A stretch of DNA of 41,047 nucleotides from an uncultured Oscillospiraceae bacterium (lineage in GTDB: Bacteria > Bacillota > Clostridia > Oscillospirales > Ruminococcaceae), in NCBI GenBank assembly GCA_910584715.1, contig CAJUAN010000022.1, positions 1-41,047 of the forward strand, in the 5' to 3' direction. The position numbers and the translations under genes are program-made. Under the pieces are notes generated by a model. That model made no database searches. It saw only the letters and a program-made list of their open reading frames with translations, and was not told where the DNA came from. This document shows positions 33,015 through 40,547 of this stretch, one piece after another. Each line of letters starts with the position of its first letter. The stretch's first letter is position 1.

Positions 33015-34961
33015 TCAGACATTCAGATCATCAAGCCACAGTTTTACGCAGGCGTCCGAGGGCATTCGCCAATCGCCCCGAGGCGAAAGGGTAACGCTTC
33101 CCACCTTTGGACCGTCCGGCAGACATGAACGCTTGAACTGCTGTGAGAAAAAGCGTTTCAGGAAAACAGTCAGCCATTTTTTTACTGTATCGCGGTCAAA
33201 CCGTCCCGCAAAGGACTGCTCTGCTATCCGAAGTATCTTTTGCGGAGGAAAACCGCACCGCACCATATAGTACAGGAAAAAGTCGTGCAGCTCATAGGGA
33301 CCCACAATATCCTCGGTTTTCTGGGATATCTCACCCTCTGTCGGCGGCAGGAGTTCGGGGGAAACAGGGGTTGCGAGTATGTCGTTCAGAACCTCCGAAA
33401 GCTGCTTGTCCTCGGTATTTGCGCTCTCGTAGGAAACCAGATGCCTCACCAGCGTTTTCGGTACGCCCGCGTTTACGCCGTACATGGACATATGGTCGCC
33501 GTTGTAGGTCGCCCACCCAAGCGCAAGCTCGGACAGATCACCGGTACCTATTACGATACCGCCGGTCTTGTTGGCAATATCCATTATCACTTGTGTACGC
33601 TCCCGCGCCTGACCGTTTTCAAATGTAACGTCGGTAACGCTTTCGTCCTGCCCTATGTCGGCAAAATGCAGACGTACAGAGGCGGTTATGTCTATTTCTT
33701 TCAGGACAACGCCATATGCCCCTGCAAGGCTCATGGCGTTGCTTTTGGTGCGCTTTGTGGTACCGAAGCAGGGCATTGTGACGGTCAGAATTCCCTTGCG
33801 GTCAAGTCCCAGCATATCGAAAGCGTGTACCGCAACGATAAGGGCGAGAGTGCTGTCAAGTCCTCCCGAAAGACCGATAACCGCGTCCTTGCAGCCGATA
33901 TGCCGCAGGCGGGTGGCAAGTCCCACAGCCTGCATGGTGAGTATCTCCTCGCAGCGGCTGTTGAGGTCGTCCTTATTAGTCGGCACAAAGGGCATTGGCG
34001 GGAAGCTGCGTTTTAACTCGATATCTTTCGGAGTAACTGAGAATTCGCAGGAGTCGTAACCGTTCCTTTTCAAGTCGGGAGAATTACCCGCCCCAAAGGT
34101 GTTCATTCTTCTGCGTTCGGAAATGATACGGTGCAGGTCTATCTCCCCAAATGTCAGACCGGTGGTAAACTTTCGGCTTTCGCCTATTATCGTACCGTTT
34201 TCCGCGATAAGATTGTGACCGCTGAAAATCAGGTCTTGCGTGGACTCTCCCATTCCCGCGTCGGCGTAGATGTATCCGCACACACACCGCGCGGACTGGC
34301 TTTTCACAAGCTGTTCACGGTACTCGCTTTTCCCGATAACTTCATCGGAAGCGGAAAGATTGCATATAACTGTTGCGCCTGCCGTTGCAAGCCCCCCGGA
34401 GGGAGGTTCGGGTATCCAAAAATCCTCGCAGATCTCTACGCCTATAACAAGTTCGGGAATCTCGCCGCACCAAAAAAGCATATCTCCGAAGCACGTATAC
34501 GACCTGTATCTCTCATCATCGTCGGTTGTATCAACATCTTTAACGGCAATATTTCCCTCACGCCAGGGTGTAAAATGCCTTGTCTCATAAAATTCCGAAT
34601 AGGCGGGAATATTTTTTTTGGGAACAAATCCGATTATATTTCCATTATTTATAGCGGCGGCACAGTTGTAAAGCTTGCCGTCGACCTCAAAGGGAAGCCC
34701 CACAAAAGCCAGCAGTCCGCAGTCCGCGGTCTCCTGCGCTATGCGGACGAGAGCCTTTTTCGCGCCGTCCAAAAGCACCTTTTGCAGGAACAGGTCGCCG
34801 CAGGTGTAGCCGGTAATACAAAGCTCGGGGAACACAACGATAGAAACGTCCTCCTCAGCAGCCTGCCTGATAAGCTCGATTATCCTGTCAGCGTTATAGT
34901 TACAGTCCGCAACCTTTATATTGGGAGTCGCGGCGGCGACCCTAATAAATCCGTCCTTCAT
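33015..34961 (-). CDS. nadE: Glutamine-dependent NAD+ synthetase
   Basis: The 648-aa protein makes NAD+ from nicotinate adenine dinucleotide using glutamine nitrogen and ATP. The N-terminal nitrilase-type glutaminase has the triad Glu46 (VVFPELCITGY), Lys115 (VPKKNIPAYSEFYE) and Cys178 (GVEICEDFW). The C-terminal synthetase has the PP-loop SGGLDST (365-371). GTGDLSELALGWATYNGDHMSMYGVNAGVPKTLV is the substrate-channel region. A longer frame starts at 35021 but overlaps the promoter; ATG at 34961 has AAAGGA about 9 bases upstream. It is a stand-alone housekeeping gene. Confidence 0.96.
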   Translation of the reverse strand: MKDGFIRVAAATPNIKVADCNYNADRIIELIRQAAEEDVSIVVFPELCITGYTCGDLFLQKVLLDGAKKALVRIAQETADCGLLAFVGLPFEVDGKLYNCAAAINNGNIIGFVPKKNIPAYSEFYETRHFTPWREGNIAVKDVDTTDDDERYRSYTCFGDMLFWCGEIPELVIGVEICEDFWIPEPPSGGLATAGATVICNLSASDEVIGKSEYREQLVKSQSARCVCGYIYADAGMGESTQDLIFSGHNLIAENGTIIGESRKFTTGLTFGEIDLHRIISERRRMNTFGAGNSPDLKRNGYDSCEFSVTPKDIELKRSFPPMPFVPTNKDDLNSRCEEILTMQAVGLATRLRHIGCKDAVIGLSGGLDSTLALIVAVHAFDMLGLDRKGILTVTMPCFGTTKRTKSNAMSLAGAYGVVLKEIDITASVRLHFADIGQDESVTDVTFENGQARERTQVIMDIANKTGGIVIGTGDLSELALGWATYNGDHMSMYGVNAGVPKTLVRHLVSYESANTEDKQLSEVLNDILATPVSPELLPPTEGEISQKTEDIVGPYELHDFFLYYMVRCGFPPQKILRIAEQSFAGRFDRDTVKKWLTVFLKRFFSQQFKRSCLPDGPKVGSVTLSPRGDWRMPSDACVKLWLDDLNV

Positions 34962-34992
34962 AAAAACAGTCCTTTCGGAAAAATATATATTT

Positions 34993-35021
34993 ATTATACC
35001 GTATTTTGACGGAATAAGCAA
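34993..35021 (-). promoter_or_regulatory. SigA promoter for nadE
   Basis: Minus strand TTGCTT (35016-35021), 17 bases, TATAAT (34993-34998), 31 bases before the ATG at 34961. Confidence 0.75.
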
Positions 35022-35061
35022 CGCCTGGCTGAAAAAATTTTTTCATACCGCCCCGAAAAAA

Positions 35062-35089
35062 TAACCTCGGTTTATTTTGGGAGCGATAA
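35062..35089 (+). promoter_or_regulatory. Candidate SigD (sigma-28) promoter for flagellin
   Basis: TAAC (35062-35065), 16 bases, AGCGATAA (35082-35089) resembles the TAAA-N15-GCCGATAA consensus of flagellar sigma-28. Its location about 150 bases before a flagellin gene supports the call. Confidence 0.6.
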
Positions 35090-35151
35090 ATTTTACATTT
35101 TTTAAAGTATACTCTCTGTATAATTTTTTTAAAATATAAGGAAATTTAACT

Positions 35152-35230
35152 TTAATTTCACTAAAGCATACTTTAGCGAAAGCCAAAAAAAGGCATGGAA
35201 AGGATTTCCTGCCAACAATTTACAGGAGGT
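35152..35230 (+). promoter_or_regulatory. Structured flagellin leader with possible CsrA sites
   Basis: Three small hairpins follow each other: CTAAAG-CATA-CTTTAG (35161-35176), GCC/GGC (35182-35194) and GGAAA-GGA-TTTCC (35197-35209). The ribosome binding site then lies in ACAGGAGG. GGA in a loop and ACAGGA at the Shine-Dalgarno are the kind of sites CsrA uses to repress hag in Bacillus. CsrA itself is not encoded here. Confidence 0.45.
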
Positions 35231-35237
35231 AACTATT

Positions 35238-37232
35238 ATGGTAGTACAGCACAATTTAACCGCAATGAACGCGAACAGATACTTAGGTATCAACAATTCT
35301 AAGCTTTCCAAGTCCTTGGAAAAACTTTCTTCCGGTTACGCAATCAACCGTGCAGGCGATAACGCTGCCGGTCTCGCAGTTTCCGAGAAAATGAGATCTC
35401 AGATCGCTGGTATGACTCAGGCTGTTAAGAACGCTCAGGACGGTATCTCTATGGTACAGACTTTTGAGGGCGCTCTCACAGAGACAGACTCCATTCTCCA
35501 GAGAATGAAGACTCTCGCAGATCAGATGGCTAACGGTTCTTACGATGATCCTATCGACCGTACAGCTGCTCAGCAGGAGTTTCTCCAGCTGAACGACGAG
35601 CTCGATCAGATCGCTGATACAGACTTCAACGGCGTTGTTGTACTTAACGGCGGCAGAATGGCTGACGGCGCGGTTGCTGACAAGAATGGTCTTATCGACT
35701 ATGCTAATCAGCCTCCGAGAGCTGCTGCACAGTGGGGTAACGCAGACGTTAACACTATAGACAGCAAGGGCTACAACGGCACAAAGGTTGCTGCTGATTC
35801 TCTTTGGGATAACCTCGGTCTCGGTAAAGATGTTGAGTCTGTTGATATTACATTCAAGTATGATAAAGAGTCCGACACATGGTCTGCTGTAGATGCTGAC
35901 GATGCTACCGCCCTCAAGAACATAGCTAATATTGCTGTTATCAAAGGCGGCGCAGGCGGAACAGATATTGCTGACAATGGCGCTACAGCAGCCGGAAACA
36001 ACGGCGGTTTCTCTGTAGTTTCTACTGCTACTGCTGGAAATACAGGCGCTGCTCAGTTAGGCGCTGCTGCTCCTGCAAAGTATGATGCAGCAGGCGCTGG
36101 TGTTGAGTACGCTAACGTTGTACTTGACAGCACAAAGCTTGTAAACGGCGATACTGTTACAATTAAATTTACAAGACCTGAAGTTGCCAACACAGCTCCT
36201 GAAAATGCGGGTGTCGTTGAGAATTCTATTAAGACTGAATTCACTCCCGGCGCTACAGCGAGCAGCATAGACAAACCTGCAATCGTTGTTAACAAGCTTG
36301 GTATTGCCGGTCAGTATGAGTCAACAAATCAAGCTAATGCCGACAAGCCCATGACAGAGGAAGTTGCTAAGGCTTTCAATAACTTTAACGGCGCTAAGTT
36401 TGATGTAACTTATAAGAATACTTCCGCTACTGCGGGTGCTGTTGAATCTATCAAGATCACTCTTGCTGACGGAAGTGAAAAGACATTTGCTAAGAATGCA
36501 AATGCAGAGGGCTTTGCAGCTGAAGACGGTACAAAGTATGCTGTTACTGTTAAAGACGGAGTAATGACAATTGCTGATAACGCCGGTGTTGAACTCTTCG
36601 AGATCACACTTGACAACGCTCTCTCGGGTGTTGGAATGGGTACAACAGCTACTTCCAAGTATTCTTTTGAAATGGCAGTAGATACCGCTGTTTACGAGCC
36701 CGCTTCCGAGCCTAAGGCTACAATCGTTGATCCTGCTGATGACTACTCTGTTTCCAAGTCCAACGCGTTCAACAATTCTGAAGCTCAGCTGACCTATAAG
36801 GACAGCATTACTCTCCAGACAGGCGCAAGAACTAAGGACGCTGTTAACTTCACATTCAAGTATGCTTCCACAGCTATCGGCGATCTTAAGGCTGACCTCA
36901 ACTGCACAGCAGAGGGTCTCGGCACAAGCAAGCTCAACCTGAACACTCAGGAAGCAGCTAACTACGCTATCGACAAGATCGACCAGGCTATCAACAAGGT
37001 ATCCCTCGTTCGTGGTACATTCGGTGCTATCCAGAACCGTCTGGAACACAAGATCGACAACCTGAACGTATCCGTTGAGAACCTCACTTCTGCTGAGTCT
37101 CAGATCCGCGATACAAATATGCCTCAGGAAATGATGAACTTCACAAAGCAGCAGATCCTTGCACAGGCTTCTCAGTCTATGCTTGCTCAGGCAAATCAGC
37201 TGCCCCAGGGCGTTCTCTCGCTCCTCCAGTAA
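35238..37232 (+). CDS. hag: Flagellin
   Basis: The 664-aa flagellin has conserved filament-core ends: residues 1-140 (MVVQHNLTAMNANRYLG, LSSGYAINRAGDNAAGLAVSEKMRSQI, DFNGVVVLNGG) and about 573-664 (INKVSLVRGTFGAIQNRLEHKI, SAESQIRDTNMPQEMMNFTKQQIL, ending QGVLSLLQ). Between them lies a roughly 430-residue surface domain, rich in Ala, Thr, Asp and Lys, that I cannot match. It is long compared with the short Bacillus Hag. It is secreted by the flagellar export apparatus, so no signal peptide is expected. The TLR5-contact helix reads QRMKTLADQ at 88-96, retaining the key Arg-like pattern partly. AGGAGG is 8 bases before the ATG. It is monocistronic: its own sigma-28-like promoter and terminator enclose it. 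Confidence 0.95.
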   Translation: MVVQHNLTAMNANRYLGINNSKLSKSLEKLSSGYAINRAGDNAAGLAVSEKMRSQIAGMTQAVKNAQDGISMVQTFEGALTETDSILQRMKTLADQMANGSYDDPIDRTAAQQEFLQLNDELDQIADTDFNGVVVLNGGRMADGAVADKNGLIDYANQPPRAAAQWGNADVNTIDSKGYNGTKVAADSLWDNLGLGKDVESVDITFKYDKESDTWSAVDADDATALKNIANIAVIKGGAGGTDIADNGATAAGNNGGFSVVSTATAGNTGAAQLGAAAPAKYDAAGAGVEYANVVLDSTKLVNGDTVTIKFTRPEVANTAPENAGVVENSIKTEFTPGATASSIDKPAIVVNKLGIAGQYESTNQANADKPMTEEVAKAFNNFNGAKFDVTYKNTSATAGAVESIKITLADGSEKTFAKNANAEGFAAEDGTKYAVTVKDGVMTIADNAGVELFEITLDNALSGVGMGTTATSKYSFEMAVDTAVYEPASEPKATIVDPADDYSVSKSNAFNNSEAQLTYKDSITLQTGARTKDAVNFTFKYASTAIGDLKADLNCTAEGLGTSKLNLNTQEAANYAIDKIDQAINKVSLVRGTFGAIQNRLEHKIDNLNVSVENLTSAESQIRDTNMPQEMMNFTKQQILAQASQSMLAQANQLPQGVLSLLQ

Positions 37233-37281
37233 GTTCTCAAAAAGCTTTTACAGCAAGTCTCCTGTTCATACGATTAATTTT

Positions 37282-37309
37282 GACCGCTCCAATCGGGGCG
37301 GTCTTTTTT
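37282..37309 (+). terminator. Flagellin terminator
   Basis: GACCGCTCC and GGGGCGGTC form a 9-bp stem (one G-U) with loop AATC, followed by TTTTTT. Confidence 0.92.
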
Positions 37310-37382
37310 ATGGGTTCTTTCAATATCAACGCAACTGGTAAAAGTAAATATTTATTTGGTTCTAAATTTTTTTGATTTTTAC

Positions 37383-37411
37383 TTGACATATGCTGATTTT
37401 CATGATATAAT
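37383..37411 (+). promoter_or_regulatory. tRNA-Ala promoter
   Basis: Perfect TTGACA (37383-37388), 17 bases, TATAAT (37406-37411), 13 bases before the tRNA. Confidence 0.88.
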
Positions 37412-37424
37412 ATTTATACTATTT

Positions 37425-37500
37425 GGGGCATTAGCGCAGTTGGGAGCGCACCACACTGGCAGTGTGGGGGTCAGGGGTTCAAGTCCCCTATGCTCCACCA
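37425..37500 (+). tRNA. tRNA-Ala (anticodon GGC), probable integration site
   Basis: The 76-base tRNA has acceptor stem GGGGCAT/ATGCTCC, anticodon arm CCACA-CTGGCAG-TGTGG with anticodon GGC, T-arm GGGTTCAAGTCCC and encoded CCA. An integrase gene faces its 3' end 126 bases away, the usual arrangement for an element integrated into a tRNA 3' end. Confidence 0.97.
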
Positions 37501-37507
37501 TTACCAT

Positions 37508-37554
37508 ATCCCGCAAATCCTTTTGTAGACTGGGTTTGCGGGATTTGATTTTTT
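37508..37554 (+). terminator. Terminator after tRNA-Ala
   Basis: ATCCCGCAAATCC (37508-37520) pairs with GGGTTTGCGGGAT (37532-37544) over 13 bp (one G-U), followed by TTGATTTTTT. Confidence 0.88.
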
Positions 37555-37578
37555 AAAAATCATGGATTTTGGCGTTTT

Positions 37579-37617
37579 TGTCCATTAACTGTCCTTTATT
37601 TTTCAATTCTGTCCTTT
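37579..37617. repeat. Phased TGTCC repeats next to the integrase gene
   Basis: CTGTCCTTT occurs as an exact direct repeat at 37589-37597 and 37609-37617, with a partial copy TTGTCC ending at 37583. TGTCC starts at 37579, 37590 and 37610, i.e. one and two helical turns apart. They lie between the tRNA and int, where arm-type integrase binding sites are expected. Confidence 0.5.
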
Positions 37618-37625
37618 GTCGTATC

Positions 37626-38816
37626 TTATGCTCCTTGTTTTTTCTTTGAGGAAAAGTCAAGAACCGAGGCAATAGCGTCACCCGCTTTAGCTTGTGCCTG
37701 TTGAAATACGTGACAATAAATGGAAGTCGTTGTGCTGATAACCGAATGTCCTAACGCTCCCGAAACAGCAGCCGCGTCCACACCCTCATTAATAAGTGCG
37801 GAAGCATAAAAATGACGTAGGGAGTGCAGGTCGCAAAAGCGAATATTATTGTTGTTGCAAAACTTCCTAAACCACGAATAAGGCGTACAGTTGCCCATTG
37901 GTGAGCCGTCCCATTTAGTGAACAACCTATCTGTATTTACCCACTTGCTGCCAGCTTTCTCCGCCTCTGTTTCCTGTTCAGCTTTGAGCTCACGGAGCAG
38001 TTCCATAACAAAGTTAGGGAACTTTAACGTCCTTTGGGACATTTTTGTTTTTGTGGTATCGGTATAATTGCCTTTCTCAACGGTGTAGTTGGAAGTCCGC
38101 CTAACGCTGATAAGGTTACTTTCCCAGTTGATGTCTTTCCACTCCAAGCCAAGCAGCTCACCACGTCGAAAACCGCTGTATACCGCAAGTTTAATAAATA
38201 CACGAAATTTTGTCGGCACATCCTCTCCGTCCAAAAGCTCAAAGATTTGGGCAATTTCTTCAAGAGTGTAAATCTGCTTCTCCTTTTTCTCACCTTTGGG
38301 AACGGTTACGTTTCGGCAGGGATTGTCATTCAGCATACTTAGCTTTATTGCATAGCCGAACACGTCAGAAATGAAATTCAAATGGTGAATAACAGTTTTT
38401 CGTGATAAAGGCTTGCCGTTTTTCTTGTTCCTGCCGTTTAAGGCAAGGTCGTTGATGAACTGCTGAATGTGCCGTCCCGTAATTTTGTCAATACGCAAAT
38501 GTCCGATTGCAGGATATACCCTCGGCGGTAGCTGCTTCATTTTCTCGTAAGACGTGTTACGCAGGTTTAGCTTTGCATATTCTTGAAACCATTGCTCCGC
38601 AAATTCTTCAAACTTCACGTTCGTCGTGACCTGTCCTTTAAGGCACTTGTCCTCAAAAAGCATTGCCTGCCGCTGGACTTCCTTTTCAGCCTGTCGAGCG
38701 GTCATATTCGGTTCGGGCTTCCAAGAAGTGGTCTGAATAACTTGGTTTCCTTTGCTGTCATAACCGCAGCTTACCCTAATTTGATATGTATTTCCTCTTT
38801 TTCTGATTGTAGCCAT
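37626..38816 (-). CDS. int: Tyrosine recombinase (Tn916-type integrase)
   Basis: The 396-aa protein integrates and excises the mobile element. An N-terminal arm-binding domain (MATIRKRGNTYQIRVSCGYDSKGN) and a SAM-like core-binding domain (about 65-165) precede the catalytic domain. The catalytic residues are Arg217 (YSGFRRGELLGLEW), His331/Arg334 (DLHSLRHFYASALINEG), His357 (GALGHS) and Tyr367 (TSIYCHVF). A longer frame starts at 38894, inside the promoter; ATG at 38816 has GGAGG 10 bases upstream. Its 3' end faces tRNA-Ala. The relaxase gene lies just upstream in the same orientation. Confidence 0.94.
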   Translation of the reverse strand: MATIRKRGNTYQIRVSCGYDSKGNQVIQTTSWKPEPNMTARQAEKEVQRQAMLFEDKCLKGQVTTNVKFEEFAEQWFQEYAKLNLRNTSYEKMKQLPPRVYPAIGHLRIDKITGRHIQQFINDLALNGRNKKNGKPLSRKTVIHHLNFISDVFGYAIKLSMLNDNPCRNVTVPKGEKKEKQIYTLEEIAQIFELLDGEDVPTKFRVFIKLAVYSGFRRGELLGLEWKDINWESNLISVRRTSNYTVEKGNYTDTTKTKMSQRTLKFPNFVMELLRELKAEQETEAEKAGSKWVNTDRLFTKWDGSPMGNCTPYSWFRKFCNNNNIRFCDLHSLRHFYASALINEGVDAAAVSGALGHSVISTTTSIYCHVFQQAQAKAGDAIASVLDFSSKKKQGA

Positions 38817-38865
38817 AATCTGAATACCTCCTATTTTCAGACTTATGACATACCTCTGCTTCTTT

Positions 38866-38894
38866 ATTATATCATTTTCACGTGGTAAAGTCAA
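38866..38894 (-). promoter_or_regulatory. SigA promoter for the integrase gene
   Basis: Minus strand TTGACT (38889-38894), 17 bases, TATAAT (38866-38871), 49 bases before the ATG and just after the relaxase stop. Confidence 0.85.
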
Positions 38895-38921
38895 GAAGTT
38901 TTTCAGGGATATGTCAACAAA

Positions 38922-40211
38922 TTATCTCGACCTATGCTGAACAACAGGCTTTAAAAATTCCCGCAGCTTCTCTTTAAGTCCAAGCTGTTCAATGAAATCC
39001 ATAACCTTTTGATATTTATTTTTCCAATCGGAAAGCTCCCGCAATGCAGAATTAAGCTTATCCCGAAGCGAATTGACCGACTGCAATTCTTTTTTTAGAG
39101 ATATATTTTTATTGGCAAGCGCAGCATTATCTTTTTCAAGCCGAGTAACCTTTTCGGTAAGTTCCTCCATATTATTTTCAGCGGCAATTTGCTTTTTAGC
39201 AAGTTCGGAGAGATTATTATAGTCCTCCTGCGAAACAGTAACATTATCACCAAATAAGGTTTTTCTTGCCTGAATATCGTCAATATTTTTTATCTTGCTG
39301 ACCTTATCCGCGCTTGCTTCAATCAGAGAATTATTTGCAGAGATAATGGAAATAGTTTCGGCAAGAGTATTTTCTTTTTCGGTAATCTCATTATCAAGCT
39401 GACCGACTGCCGCTTTTTTCTCTTGATATTCCCCGTCCAACTCGTCAATAATTCTTTCGGTATCGTCAAGTAATTCTCGACGGCTTTTTAAAATATTATC
39501 CGTACATTCAATTTTATTTTCAAGGCGGGCAATTTCTTTTTTCCGCTCCTGCTTCTTAAAATCCAAAACAGAAAGATGATTATTATGCGTACCAAGCTTT
39601 TTCCATTCGATACCGTACTGCTGCATAATTTCTGAAAGACATTCTTTTTCGCTGTCAATCCACAATTTGGACGATGTATCGAATTTCCCTTTTGCAATAA
39701 ACCCTTGCTGTTCAAGAGCTTTTGTGAGTGCATTTCGCGTAGATAATCCCCGCTTCTGATTTGTAGCGAACGGTACAAAATCAATATGTAAATGCGGCGT
39801 ATGCTCGTCCATATGAAGTACAGAATTGAAAACTCTAATATGCGGATTTCGTTTCTGAAAGTCCTTTTCAAACTCAATCAAAATTTGTGCCGCCAATTTT
39901 CCCTCATCGGAATTGCAAGGAGTATCGTCCTTATTCCCGACTTGAATTATCAGTTCGTAAAACAGCTTTTCCTGTTTGCTGTGAAAAATATGGTCGTAAT
40001 AATCTTTTATAATTCTGTCTTTGCGCTTCTGTTTTGCATTGTATTCCGCAAGAGCAGCACCGAACAATTCACGGTAAATCTTTTTAATATTTTCCTTATG
40101 AAAAATGATATTATTTTGTGAACGGTTACTGTCAATATTATCGGCGTAGAAGTCACGATTGTTGTGACCGATACTGCCTTTGCCTATGGTTATGCTTAAC
40201 GTTTTCTGCAT
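38922..40211 (-). CDS. mobV: MobV-family relaxase (Mob/Pre)
   Basis: The 429-aa protein nicks the element at oriT to start conjugal mobilization. The N-terminal motif GSIGHNNRDFYADNIDSNRS (His16 is the candidate nucleophile position of MobV enzymes) is followed by the metal-binding motif HMDEHTPHLHIDFVPF with His133, His137, His140 and His142. From about residue 215 the protein is a long charged coiled coil (RLENKIECTDNILKSRRELL and on to about 410), typical of Mob/Pre proteins and used for dimerisation or coupling. ATG at 40211 has AAAGGAGG 6 bases upstream; the longer frame to 40304 would run through the palindrome. No conjugation machinery is visible, so transfer would depend on a helper. 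Confidence 0.93.
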   Translation of the reverse strand: MQKTLSITIGKGSIGHNNRDFYADNIDSNRSQNNIIFHKENIKKIYRELFGAALAEYNAKQKRKDRIIKDYYDHIFHSKQEKLFYELIIQVGNKDDTPCNSDEGKLAAQILIEFEKDFQKRNPHIRVFNSVLHMDEHTPHLHIDFVPFATNQKRGLSTRNALTKALEQQGFIAKGKFDTSSKLWIDSEKECLSEIMQQYGIEWKKLGTHNNHLSVLDFKKQERKKEIARLENKIECTDNILKSRRELLDDTERIIDELDGEYQEKKAAVGQLDNEITEKENTLAETISIISANNSLIEASADKVSKIKNIDDIQARKTLFGDNVTVSQEDYNNLSELAKKQIAAENNMEELTEKVTRLEKDNAALANKNISLKKELQSVNSLRDKLNSALRELSDWKNKYQKVMDFIEQLGLKEKLREFLKPVVQHRSR

Positions 40212-40261
40212 AGCGTTCCTCCTTTGTTCCACTATTATTCTTTGAGGGCGGCAACCTAAGC

Positions 40262-40291
40262 CTTTGTTACTTTCGCGAAAGTAACGCAAAG
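40262..40291. other. Candidate oriT: perfect 20-bp palindrome upstream of the relaxase
   Basis: GTTACTTTCGCGAAAGTAAC (40266-40285) is a perfect palindrome. CTTTG (40262-40266) and CAAAG (40287-40291) extend the dyad with a small bulge. It lies 55 bases before the relaxase start, the usual place of oriT in MobV elements, where the relaxase binds an inverted repeat and nicks beside it. Confidence 0.6.
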
Positions 40292-40374
40292 ACACTTTTG
40301 ACATTCGTACCTCATATCAAAAGCGTCATTGCGCTCTCCGAGGGGCAGCCGTTCCCTCTGCACTCCCTTTTAAT

Positions 40375-40540
40375 GGCGTACTTGCGTACGCCACACGGAC
40401 GGCACATTATAAAATTTATAATAAATTTCCAAAAATGCCGTCCACCCGTCCGAATGGCTTAAATACGCGGTTTAAGCCGTCCGCAAAATATGTCCCAAAG
40501 CCGTACTCGGACGGGGCGTACGCCTCGTACGCCGTTTTTT
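40375..40540. repeat. Inverted-repeat cluster with CCGTCC motifs (candidate replication origin)
   Basis: Four hairpins are packed here: GGCGTAC/GTACGCC (40375-40392); GGACGGCA/TGCCGTCC (40397-40443), enclosing the near-perfect A/T palindrome ATTATAAA-A-TTTATAAT (40407-40423); GGCTTAAA/TTTAAGCC (40456-40478); and GGCGTACG/CGTACGCC (40515-40533) followed by GTTTTTT. CCGTCC or its complement occurs at least four times. The block lies between the relaxase and a P4-type primase/helicase gene. A/T-rich core plus iteron-like repeats suggests an origin; the last hairpin could also act as a plus-strand terminator. Confidence 0.5.
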
Positions 40541-40547
40541 AAGTTCA

